A DNA stretch of 18,517 nucleotides, taken from Phoronis ovalis. Its lineage: Eukaryota > Phoronida > Phoronidae. Shown here in pieces: positions 7,852 through 17,100 of this stretch. The stretch covers positions 1 through 18,517 of the forward strand of contig JAOXYB010096715.1 of NCBI GenBank assembly GCA_028565635.1. Direction: 5' to 3'. Positions within the stretch are counted from its first letter, which is position 1. Every line of letters begins with the position of its first letter. Both the position numbers and the translations under genes were made by a program. The notes under the pieces were generated by a model. It was not told where the DNA came from. It was given only the letters and a program-made list of their open reading frames with translations, and ran no database searches.

Positions 7852-8089
7852 ATGATCGGATCCACCGCGACCTATTTCACGTTTTGCTTTTTAAGATAAA
7901 AAAACAAAAAAATATTGGAATAATTCGTATATAATAATGGCGTTATAATAATTGGTTATTCTCGCAATAACTGTCTTCAATAAATTCAAAAAATGCTAAA
8001 AGCAGCTTGAATACGCGAAATTAATATCAAAAAACTGAAAAGTTTTATCTGAAAATATTCAAATTATATATACTGAATTAATGTTTTTG

Positions 8090-8686
8090 TATGTGACTTT
8101 ATTTCTCAGATAGTACGGAATTATTAGCAGTTTTCTGATTAGCTTACCACGCTGTCCTCAATTTACATACATTGGGAACATTCTGATTGAATGATTGCTT
8201 ACTTGATACGTCAGCAACTAATATTGCTCACAAATGATTGGTTTCTGTCGCAGTTTGCGAGCTCACTTGTTAGCCGCTTCTTATCTACTCTAAAACTGGC
8301 CTAATCGTAGGATAATTGTGTAAAGTATATAAGTATTTATCCGATAATCAGTGGTGAAATTGGTTCTATGTATCCGATATTGCATTTATTTTCAAACTGC
8401 CATGGGTCTTTGTTAAATAAATACAGACGTACACCATATTATTATACATCCATAGTCATCAAAACATGAAAAATTAAAGACAACAAAAAACATTTTAAGT
8501 ATATAAATGTACATACGTATGTACCTATATTATTTGTTTCTTGTCTATTCACACTGATATACGTAGCTAGCTTGCTTTTTGTATAGACGTATATTATGAT
8601 AAAAATATGATTGAAACAGGAATTCTACCGATATTACAGTATTAGCCAATATGTATTGTATACTAAGATATCGAATATAAACTTGA
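8090..8686 (-). repeat. Unknown ~600-bp repeat, copy 1 (inverted)
   Basis: Read on the minus strand it aligns with 9003-9640 along nearly its whole length. Shared words include attcgatatcttagtataca at the inner end, gtaatatcggtagaattcct, tatatcagtgt, gaaccaatttcacca, acaattatcctacgattagg, ccaatcatttgtgagc, aagtaagcaatcattcaatc, and a region with GAGGACAGCGTGGTAA at the outer end. No protein or tRNA-like head is visible. It could be a non-autonomous element or a duplicated regulatory block. Confidence 0.85.
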
Positions 8687-9002
8687 ATAAATAAAAACAT
8701 TTACTCTTGGATTTAATTCTGAGAGTTACTGCATATTTTCACAATAACTTATATATTTAAATAAATAAAATGTTCTGCTTCCTTGGTATTAATTTCTTGC
8801 TGCGACAAAATGTTTTTAATCTTTTTTTTGAATTTATTAAACAAACTTATTGTGAAAATGCATACTCACAGCGCGAAAACACATTAAATCCGTACCAGAT
8901 GTTCAACGGATATGCAACGCCGGGAAAATGGAGAGTCCGTCAGCAATCCGTTAAGAATCCGGAACGCGGATAAGGATCAAAGCCACCGGTAAATTTTAGT
9001 AA
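8687..9002. other. Spacer between head-to-head repeat copies
   Basis: About 316 bases separating inverted copies 1 and 2. A 67-codon frame (8770-8973) has no known domain and I do not call it a gene. Confidence 0.5.
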
Positions 9003-9640
9003 CCTTTTATATTCGATATCTTAGTATACAAATTATATAATACTGTAATATCGGTAGAATTCCTGTTTGAAAATTATATCTTTTATCATAATATTCGTCT
9101 ATAAAAGAGTTAGCGAGCTGTGTATATCAGTGTAAATAAACAAAAATCAAATTATAGTCATATTCGCAAGTATACATACTTGTAAATTTAGAACTTCAAT
9201 TCAAAGGTGTTTTTTTGCATTAATGTCTCACTTTTTGCCGCTGTTTTGCTGAATAATATCATGGTGCGTATACACTATTATTTATACAAAGCAGCCTCAG
9301 GGGAAATTTTAAAATATATGTTATATCCAATACCTATACAGAGAACCAATTTCACCATCAATTATCGGATGAACGCTTACGTTCTTAACACAATTATCCT
9401 ACGATTAGGTCAGCCTATAGTAGATAGCTAGGAATTAGCTAACAAGTAAACATACCAACTACAACAGGTAACTAATCATTTGTGAGCAAAATTAATTGCT
9501 GACATATCAAGTAAGCAATCATTCAATCAGAAAACAATGTACCCAATTTATGTACATTGAACAACGAGGTCAGAACCAGAAGCCAATCAGAACACTGTAA
9601 CATTTACGTACTATATGAGAACAAGGTCATGAGCAAATAT
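9003..9640 (+). repeat. Unknown ~600-bp repeat, copy 2
   Basis: Reverse orientation of copy 1 with small indels; together they form an imperfect inverted repeat of about 600-bp arms. CCAAT-like words recur (accaatttcacc, gccaatcagaac), and a TATA-like tataaaag lies near 9101, so promoter-like content is conceivable. It contains spurious frames such as 9207-9431. Confidence 0.85.
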
Positions 9641-9774
9641 TAGTTAAACGCTTATTCAGTTTTGAATGGTAAATTTATATATTTAAAGAAAAATGTTTCT
9701 TGAAGAAAGTTTTAAAAAAATGTGAAATAGGAGGTTTAAAGTCACGGGTCAATTTTAATAAAACTTTTATTAAT
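9641..9774. other. Spacer between repeat copies 2 and 3
   Basis: Short AT-rich linker, nothing recognised. Confidence 0.4.
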
Positions 9775-10100
9775 TTTTGAAATACTGTTGTGTCGACGGA
9801 ACTGCTGTTTTAAAAATTCAGTATATCTCTTATCATAATGTCGGTCTATAATAAACAGGCTAGCCGTGTATATCAGTGTGGACATACAAGAAACAAATAA
9901 TAGTTATATACGTAGTATCCGATAAATTACACCATCGATTATTGGATAAACGGTTTAATTCTTAACACAGTTATCTTACAATATTAGTTATGACGTATAT
10001 GAAGTAAGCAATCATTCAATCATAATATAGTGTTCCCGATGCATGTATTCATCGAGGACAGCGTGGTAACCAATCAGGACGCTGCTAATATATATGTATT
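9775..10100 (+). repeat. Unknown repeat, copy 3 (shorter, direct to copy 2)
   Basis: Same order of words as copies 1 and 2 (tcttatcataatgtcggtctata, gtgtatatcagtgtg, attacaccatcgattattgg, aagtaagcaatcattcaatc, aggacagcgtggtaaccaat), but with the middle part deleted. It is more diverged near 9780-9820. Confidence 0.85.
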
Positions 10101-11304
10101 GCAAGAATCCAGGAAGCCTGCCCCAAGTATTTAAATAAACCGCAATTTATATAAAATACATAACTCTTCGTAATAAATATCGAACATAGCGCTTTTTGCT
10201 TTGTAATATTGTGTTGTGGTAAGTATAAAGATGCAAACAATACTATGCCCCTAGTATTTTTAATATACAGGCGTAAAACCATGAAAAAAAAATTCTACAT
10301 ATGTGTGAATGTTCAAACTTGAATAAAGTCCCTTGGTTATACAATCTGAATTATTCAGAAAATATGTTATCTTAAAATGATCTTATTATACTTCTACAGT
10401 TTGGGCGAAAATAGATTATGCGTATACCTTACTAACTTATGTAATCTTCCTTATATTCAACTTACGTTTAATTAGTCTTGTTAAAGCAGCCACACAGCTA
10501 GTTTCCAGCGTATTCATAGCCGTAGGCCACTTGTGTAAGCAATTTCAGTAGAATCAACATATTCTCAACGTATCTTTATGAATACGTATCTTTATGTTTT
10601 TACGTAAGGCTTGACTTGACCTATTTTTTTCATTTCGCGCTGTGCTGATAATTATTGTAGGTGTCTGAAGAGCATGGTGCATGCAATAGAAGTATGGGAT
10701 TATGGTTGGTGTGCATGATCGAGTTAGATCTGTTATGCAAAAGATTGTATTTTGCATACTTCCGTAAGGTTTGTACCGTTAGGTCTTATTTTAGTATTTT
10801 CGACCACAACATGTACACCTTAAAAAGTGCATTCACATGTTTAATAGCTTCTTCTGCGAGCGTTCAGTATAATATTATGCTTTTCTAATCTAGTGTTTTG
10901 TAGTTTCCTAACATGTAAGGAAAATTTAAGAGTAAGCAAACCGAAGGACTTCTGAAAACATAGGGAGTCATTAAATACTATGAAAGAGAGTTCTGAATTT
11001 AGATTAAGTTTAAGATTAAGAATTGTCATGTTACAAATATTTATAATTTGATTTTCCATAATTGCTCTACATGGTTAAAACGGTACTCACATTTGCTGGC
11101 TAAAAGTAATCGTAATTAATTTGACAGTACCAGACACACTTATTCTTGTTTTTGGCTTTTCTTGACACTAGATCTGGCGTGCAAAATTTTGGGATATACA
11201 TGATTCAGTGCTATATATATATATTCTAAACGTCATCCTTTGTTGTCGCTGGTGGACGCTCATTTTCAACAAAACAACAACAAATAACATACGATGAGTA
11301 ATAA
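10101..11304. other. Intergenic DNA upstream of gene B
   Basis: AT-rich, with no gene or known element recognised. A doubled acgtatctttatg lies at about 10568-10595, and a short TA run (about 11212-11223) sits just upstream of the promoter. Several 65-75 codon frames on both strands overlap one another and have no signature. Confidence 0.4.
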
Positions 11305-11312
11305 TATAAAAG
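11305..11312 (+). promoter_or_regulatory. Candidate TATA box of gene B
   Basis: The word tataaaag lies 48 bases upstream of the start codon of the signal-peptide exon. A start of transcription about 30 bases downstream (near 11335-11340) would leave a short 5' leader. Inferred from sequence and spacing only. Confidence 0.45.
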
Positions 11313-11359
11313 CAACAATACAATTCTAATATTTGTTCTGAACAGCTAAAAGCAATAAG

Positions 11360-11402
11360 ATGCGTTCAATTTCAGTGTTTTTAGGAATTGTTTGCTTAGA
11401 AA
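11360..11402 (+). CDS. Gene B, signal-peptide exon
   Basis: ATG at 11360 (A at -3, G at -1) opens MRSISVFLGIVCLE and reaches a consensus donor A|GTGAGT at 11402/11403 in phase 1. Joined to the next exon it continues ISLVYGAEV, giving an Arg-headed hydrophobic core and a plausible cleavage after the Gly-Ala. This 43-base exon is too short for simple ORF calling. Its phase matches all other junctions in the family and a TATA-like box precedes it, which is why I accept it. Confidence 0.75.
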
Positions 11403-11619
11403 GTGAGTATATTTCGCAATTTACGTAACTGATTTCGTCTTTTGCTGGTATAAGCCAAAAAAAATAAATAATACATATACATATAAAAAAACTTTAATCT
11501 CACCATGTCTCTGATGTAGGATGTCAAGTGTCCTCAATCTCGGTACTTTTACCAAAGTCCTGCGAGTTTGAGGGTTTTGCGTAGAATTTTGGCTGTACCT
11601 AGCAGTGCGCTATTCTGTA

Positions 11620-12440
11620 TTGTTGTGCTGTCTCAGTATTTATTTGACCCCACTGTTTGTGCATCGGTGTTGTAGCACCCAGAGCACCCACAACTATTGG
11701 GATAACATTTGTATCCATTTTCCATATCCTGCTCAGTTCTTCCCTTAGTGGTTGGTATTTTTCTATAGTTTCATATTCTTTCTTCTTGATGTTGCTACCA
11801 TTTATTAGTGCTGTTGCGCCTAGGGCATAACTTCTGTATCCATTGTCCGTATTCTGCGGAGTTCTTCCCTTAGTGACTGTTGTTTTCATCATCTTCACAT
11901 TGCTATCATTTGGGATTGCTATGGCTATGATGATTGTTTTCTTCTTTTCTTTGTCTATGCTTGCAATGTCAGGTTAATTGGCCATGAACTGCTTGTCCGT
12001 TTAGATGTGGAAATCCCAGAGTAGCTTAGTTTGTTCATTCTCAACTACCTTGACTGGTGTTTCCCACATGTTCTTTGTCTCTTCTAGTGTGTATTACTTG
12101 TAGATGTTTCTGTACATTATCCCTGCTACTTGATTGTGTGTTCAATGTAAGCCGCTCCTGCGAGTTGTTTGCATCCACTGTTGATGTGTTGAATTGGTTC
12201 ATCATGTTCGTTGCATAATCTGCATCTGAGATCTTGCCTAGTGAGGTACATGTATAGCTTAGCTTCTATTGCTCCGGTTTTTAGTGCTTGTTATTGAGCT
12301 GCTATTATGTGAGCGGTGTTATCACGTAGGTTGTTTTTTTTTCAGCCATTGGTAGGTCTTATGAGGTCAGCAACTTCTGAGATCTGTTTGGTGGATCTAC
12401 TTTTTCCTCCCATTTTTCTTGAATTTGCAATTTTGTCTGC
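11620..12440 (-). pseudogene. LINE 3' end relic, RLE-type (R2-like CCHC and PD motifs)
   Basis: On the minus strand the translation, broken by stops and shifts, reads TYQWLKK near 12345, then IEAKLYMY, then a C-x2-C-x8-H-x4-C knuckle (CRLCNEHDEPIQHINSGC, 12223-12171). Next come KLLWDFHI and a Pro-Asp-Ile near 11970, then IIIAIAIPNDSN, and KYQPLREELSRIWKMD with VIPIVVGALGATTP (open frame 11898-11599). The knuckle followed by a PD strand is the C-terminal layout of elements with a restriction-like endonuclease. The acidic residue expected in the IIDVAIP-like strand is Ala here. A segment of about 120 bases is duplicated internally. It sits antisense in intron 1 of gene B. The RT core is missing. 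Confidence 0.8.
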
Positions 12441-12558
12441 GCAATGTGATTCTTGTATATCACGGCTTTTTCAAGAAAAGTTTATTCTTATCAGTAAACA
12501 AATGTTTAAATACAAGGAAACCATGTGCATAAACTAATATACTTTAATTAAGACAATA

Positions 12559-12584
12559 TTTATATATATATATATATATATATA
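12559..12584. repeat. (TA)13 microsatellite
   Basis: Pure TA run of about 26 bases in intron 1 of gene B; further TA units follow at 12590-12599. Confidence 0.9.
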
Positions 12585-12846
12585 ATGATTATATATATAA
12601 TGCTTACCTGTAACCTAGAAGTCTAGGAATGAAATGTATAAACAGTTTATATGAGACTAAAACCACAATTGAAGGTAAATTGATGTTGTAATTTCGTAGA
12701 AAAACATGTTTCTTTTATTGTGTAGTACGGGATAACTGGGATATTAGTACATCCAGTATTCTACGTGTTCTATCAAGCAAAGTAATACGTATGTGTTCTA
12801 CGTTATTTTGGTTTGCACTAATGTCAGAAATCTCTAAAATCATAGA

Positions 12847-12872
12847 AATATATATTTATATATATATATATA
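12847..12872. repeat. Interrupted TA microsatellite
   Basis: TA run with one TTTA interruption, about 165 bases before the V-set exon. Confidence 0.9.
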
Positions 12873-12881
12873 ACGACTATA

Positions 12882-12996
12882 AATTACTGGATCTCACGAT
12901 TGTGATTGTTAGTTACACTTACTTATTTTTGTTTCTGACTTGAATTACTGAACCTTTACAAGAGATTCACGATTATGAATGTTAGTTACACTTACT
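12882..12996. repeat. Two-copy tandem duplication near acceptor
   Basis: Copies share tcacgattgtgattgttag-like and ttacacttact words at 12894-12923 and 12967-12996, offset 73 bases, with two mismatches in 30. The second copy ends 40 bases before the acceptor of the V-set exon. Confidence 0.9.
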
Positions 12997-13036
12997 GAGA
13001 ATTTTCTTGCTGACAAATTACATGTTTCTTCTTTAG

Positions 13037-13414
13037 TTTCGCTGGTGTATGGAGCAGAAGTTATTGTCCCTTCCTCAGATACTGGAATCAGAGGAGAAGC
13101 CAAAAGACTTAACTGTACATATTCATTGAATACTGGTGAAACAGTGTTTGGGAGCTTTACATGGACAAGGCAAGCATCTGATGGACCAGTTGTTAATATA
13201 GGTGGAGGAATCGTCCAAGGGGAAACAATACAGATGCTCTTTGAACAAGAGTTTCAGAACCGTTGTCAGTATGTGGGAGCAGATAATTATGATGTATCAC
13301 TGATGTTCACCAACATAGCAATAGCTGATGAGGCTAATTATACGTGTACTGTGCCTTTTTCTATTTCAAATATTGGTGTTACAAAATCTGGTTCTTTCCC
13401 TCTAATAGTCGACA
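13037..13414 (+). CDS. Gene B, V-set Ig-domain exon
   Basis: A 378-base exon (126 codons), acceptor AG at 13035-13036, donor A|GTAAGT at 13414/13415, phase 1 both ends. The open frame read from 12979 is intronic before 13037. After the signal-peptide end (ISLVYGA) come the B-strand cysteine in KRLNCTYS, the core Trp in FTWTRQ, a second non-canonical cysteine in NRCQYVG, and the V-set hallmark DEANYTC (Asp-x-Ala-x-Tyr-x-Cys). It ends SFPLIVD. N-glycosylation sequons occur at Asn-Cys-Thr and Asn-Tyr-Thr. This N-terminal V domain would be the likely ligand-binding end. The matching exon of gene A lies outside the window, so variability cannot be judged. Confidence 0.9.
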
Positions 13415-14172
13415 GTAAGTATCATGAAGTTTATTGATTTCGATTTTGGAATCTTAAAAATACTAGTGAAGGTTTTCTGTAAATTAATGGTTTGGTATAA
13501 TTGTTCCCATTTAAATTCAATTTTTGGAATCATGTTTTCCTGTAGACAATTTTTGTGTACAGTTTTTTATTCATTAATCCAAAAAGTTTGAAATAGAGGT
13601 TTGGTAAATCATGAATTGCATTTACCTTTTACCTAAATGCATTACACAGTGCATGGAAACCTACATTCCTTGTCAGACCCTGGGAAATCCCGTTTTACCG
13701 CGCGGTGGAATCAATTGGAATTGCTTGTTTTTTATGAAAAATAAATAATTTAATCAAAATTAAACTCACCACAGCACCGCCCCTGTTTACTGGAACAAAT
13801 TTAAGATGGCGCTACAAGCAATATTTTCAAAACTTGGTTAAATTACATGGACAGTGCAAAACGCCAGACATGTCCGAAGGTTTCTGGATTGCTCACACCT
13901 CATCTTGGAGTTACTTCAGTAAATAGCTGTGGTGCTGCAGTGAGTTCGAATATTTATTTTGATAAGAACTTTAATGTTTTACCCGCAACTTTTGAAAATT
14001 CACTAATATTATTTGTGCTTAACTTCACAGAATTTACCATTTCTACAGCAGAATTTATCACTAAGAAGAAACACTGTTGCAGAAGTTTAAATTTTTCACT
14101 ACTGTTCAAAGTTGCACCGTAATTTTGCAGCTAGAGACACACATACTGTTTAAATCACTCTCATATTTACAG
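13415..14172. other. Intron 2 of gene B
   Basis: AT-rich with no mobile element recognised. The 91-codon frame at 13847-14122 has no domain signature and lacks usable flanking splice sites. It ends in acceptor atatttacag (14163-14172). Confidence 0.5.
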
Positions 14173-14493
14173 TATTGCCATCAGTAAGCATAGACAATGT
14201 TCCTGCTGAAGTGATTGGTGGTGCAGGACAGACTGACATAGTCTGCAGAGCTAATCTGGGGAAACCAGAAGCTAGTCTCACCTGGTACATGCAACAAGGA
14301 AATGGAGAGTTTGAACGTATTGGAGCAGGCAATGTTACCCAGCACACGGACAATGCGGACCAAACTAGAAATGCCGTTAGTACATTGTCGCTGGTATTGG
14401 ATTCTGACAGTGATGTAAATTACAAATTTCGATGTGAAGTCAGCAACAGGCCAGCAACACTGAATGCCGATTCATCAAACATCTTGGTCAGAA
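14173..14493 (+). CDS. Gene B, second Ig-domain exon (I/C2-like)
   Basis: A 321-base exon (107 codons), acceptor AG at 14171-14172, donor A|GTATGT at 14493/14494, phase 1 both ends. It reads ILPSVSIDNVPAEVIGG, then the B-strand cysteine in TDIVCRANLG, the C-strand Trp in LTWYMQQG, an Asn-Val-Thr sequon, STLSLVLDSDSD, and the F-strand NYKFRCEVSN. It ends ILVR. Features fit an I-set or C2-type domain such as those following the V domain in nectin- or CRTAM-like receptors. Positions 14367-14493 are the homologue of gene A 1-127. Confidence 0.9.
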
Positions 14494-15097
14494 GTATGTA
14501 CCTCTGTTTTGTCTAATGTGCTTTAAAGCATTGTAAGTCATTTTAGGTATTAGTTTAATGTTATTTCTGTTTTTCGTTATTCAAAAGTTGTATTTAAGAT
14601 CGTTTGTTAAATTTCTACTTCGGCAAATTTTAGTTAAAGATACTATTGAGATAACTTAACTGGCATCTGTCAAATATCGTTAGACAATATAATTTGTGTT
14701 CAACTTTATTGCAGCAAACTCTATATATAAGTAGTATAATTATATGTACCTATATGTGCTTTTCTTTTCTGTCCCAGGTCACAGATTTATCATACTCATT
14801 AGAATTATAATATACTGTTTCTTTTTAGTTTCTTAATTACCTTAATTTTACCTTTTTCGTGTAAAATATGTTTTTGCTCTCTATCTAATTGATGTATTAT
14901 AAACTAGCCCATTAACTTAAGATCATATTGTTGCGGAGTCTACCTGCTATACCAGTATGTTTAGTCATTTTAAAGAATCGACACATGCAGTAATTAACAT
15001 TTTAATTTTTGTTATTTGATTTTAAATAATCAGAAAACATGGAAACCCAAATTCTCGCAGTGTCTTCTGATTTGTTTTCTTTTAACACTAAAAAAAT

Positions 15098-15205
15098 CCC
15101 TGCGGACTCATTTTTAGGGGCTTACGCCCGTTAAACACTTTATTTAAATAAAAGTAAAATCCGACAGACCGACTCAGTTTTTGAGGGCTGTCGCCCGTTA
15201 AACAA
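15098..15205. repeat. Two 67-bp tandem units with GGGC..GCCC hairpins
   Basis: Units offset by 67 bases share gactca, tttttaggggc/tttttgagggc and gcccgttaaaca. Each contains gggc-NNNN-gccc, a small hairpin whose four-base loop differs (ttac, tgtc) while the stem is kept. Confidence 0.8.
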
Positions 15206-15687
15206 TTTTTATTTTTGGTGTGGCCTAAATAGTTGTTTATATATTGATATGTTCACTAAAAGTGTATTTCTTGGATCAACGAATATAACAATTATTTTGG
15301 TTTTGGCTCAGCATGCAAATTAAAGGAAGCGTTATGTGAATGAATCACTAGACCCCATGCAGAATTTTCTCTGTGAAATGAAAAAAATAAATATTTTATA
15401 GCCGATTTTTCAAATATTCTAATTTCAAACGTTATGTAAGATTCATATTTTGTGAAAATATTTCAAGGTAATATAATGTAATAACCTAACTGTAGTTAAA
15501 TTAAAGGCCAATCTACTATTACAGGACTTGACACATACATTGTAATGATCTGTTTTGAAGTTCTTTTTCGAAAAATTATAATATATATTATAATTATTAC
15601 TAACACGCGTAAATGTGGTTATAACTAGAAGAATCATACCTTAAAGCTTTAAACAAACTCAACAAGAAACATCTGCACATGTCGCCG

Positions 15688-15850
15688 TTTTGTAGGGCCT
15701 AGGAATCATTTCTAGCGGCGTCGAACGATTAGTTCTAGCTCCTACAACTTGTTATTTACAGGTCTTGCTATTTTGTAGGTCATAGGAAGGGTTTTGTAGC
15801 GTCTAGCTAGACTTTTTTAGGTCCTAGGAATCATTTCTAGGGTCTAGCTA
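15688..15850. repeat. Degenerate repeats of cctaggaatcatttctag type
   Basis: The phrase tttgtaggNcctaggaatcatttctag (15689-15714) recurs at 15814-15840, with a poorer version (ttttgtaggtcataggaa) at 15771-15788 and repeated gtctagctag words between. Confidence 0.8.
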
Positions 15851-15860
15851 ATATCCGAGC

Positions 15861-16815
15861 CAATCCTCTAACATGAAAATGCTTTTCAAAGTGTCAGAGG
15901 GTTGTTTCAATTTAGAGAAAGTTACTGTGTACCAGTGCAATATTCAGTAGACTCATGCGTAAACTGCTTGTAAATATTGATAGCACCGACAACTTTATAG
16001 ATGATATTTCTGTGTTCACGAATGAGTTTCAGTACCATTTTTAAGTGTCCTATGTAATTTGTTTAATCGCCTAAGGTAAGGAAATTTACAGCTAGACCCC
16101 GCAAATGTTTTACTTGGAGTGTCTGTGACATTTAGCAGGAAACTACAAGTTAAAACCTCTCCCTGAAAAGGTTAAAGCAAATTGTGGAAGCTCCGAGACC
16201 ATATATATACAAAGGAGCAGATCGGCTTTTCTAGGAATGGCTGGATGGTATTTATTCCTAATTTCTCTCTCGTTGCTTTGCTGTTTACTGGTTTAACTAA
16301 GAAAGGGACTCCTAATAAGATAACTTGGAGTCATATTCGGGAATCAGCATTAAATACATTGAAGGCAGCTTTAACCAAGTTTCCAGTATTGAAATTTAGC
16401 GGAACCATTTAGTTTACAAACATGCAGACGCATCTGAGCAACGTCTAGAGCCTGTACTGTTGCAAGTTGAGAACTTTATTTGAATGCCTGTGGCATTCGC
16501 AAGAAAAACCTTACAAAGTCTGAACTGTATTACTCTACAAAAGAGAAGGATAGTTTGGCCATTATATGGTCAGTTCAGAAGTTTAACAGGTACTTGTATG
16601 GCAATCAATTTATTCTTGGGACGGACCATATAAGCCGTTGGTGTACTAAATAAGCCAAAAATACTAAATCCGAGACTGGTGAGGTGGGCTCTGTCTTCAC
16701 AGCCATTTTGATGAGATTTGTAAGGGCAGTGAGAATGTTAGTGCTGATTAGATTTATTACTGCGTTGATTACTTGAGATTGTCAAAAGTATTCCACACTC
16801 TTCTTCGGGAGATGG
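15861..16815 (+). pseudogene. Ty3/Gypsy retrotransposon relic: RT, RNase H, 3' end
   Basis: Translation in shifting frames gives LMRKLLVNIDSTDNFIDD at 15948-16005 (Phe-Ile-Asp-Asp is the RT active-site box), then SVFTNEF and IPNFSLVALLFTGLTKKG with ITW (16182-16330). RNase H follows: DASEQ at 16429-16443, then LTKSELYYSTKEKDS and IIWSVQKFNRYLYGNQF and GTDH (16510-16630). The tether NPRLVRWAL-like region lies near 16670-16700, with a GADYLSR-like trace near 16740. A purine tract GGGAGATGG (16807-16815) precedes TGTGTCAC, as a polypurine tract precedes a 3' LTR. Many stops. No integrase lies between RNase H and this end. It is sense-oriented in the intron after Ig2, matching gene A 391-660. Confidence 0.85.
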
Positions 16816-17100
16816 TGTGTCACATTTCAATTTTTGTTTATTTCTTGTTGTTTCGTGTGTTTTTTTTTCTAGGTATTTTCCGGTCCCCTCAGCTAATTTT
16901 TATCACGCATTGAGTAAAAATTGTATCTTTTCAGTAACTAGTCCAGAAAGAACAGAATCACTGTTACATATTTATCAATGCTTCAGTGATTATGACTTTG
17001 TTACCTGCAAGTGTTTGACTTGTGTTAGGCTAATTAGTAATCATAATTGTAAGTTCCCTGCTGGACCTGGTTATTTTATAAGGGTTAGCTTTCCTTGATA
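16816..17100 (+). repeat. Possible 3' LTR start of the Gypsy relic
   Basis: Begins TGTGTCAC directly after a purine-rich tract; its first 38 bases recur at 131-168, next to gene A's splice donor. The far end cannot be fixed, so the end given is only nominal. The 93-codon frame here (16817-17098) has no domain signature. Confidence 0.4.

Larger units (their letters stand above)
12441..13036. other. Rest of intron 1 of gene B
   Basis: Contains TA microsatellites at 12559-12584 and 12847-12872 and a 73-base spaced tandem duplication (12882-12923 and 12955-12996). The ORF at 12316-12537 is a frame of non-coding DNA at the edge of the LINE relic. The intron ends in acceptor tttcttctttag (13025-13036). 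Confidence 0.6.
14494..15860. other. Intron 3 of gene B, first part
   Basis: Apart from the two small repeat clusters listed separately, nothing is recognised. A minus-strand 64-codon frame (15443-15637) is uncharacteristic. Confidence 0.4.

Noticed and set aside
8770-8973. A small gene in the spacer of the inverted repeat
   Set aside because: 67 codons, AT-rich composition, no recognisable motif or signal sequence.
13847-14122. An additional exon between the V-set and Ig2 exons
   Set aside because: No Ig motif, no phase-1 splice sites framing it, and direct joining of V-set to Ig2 already keeps the frame.
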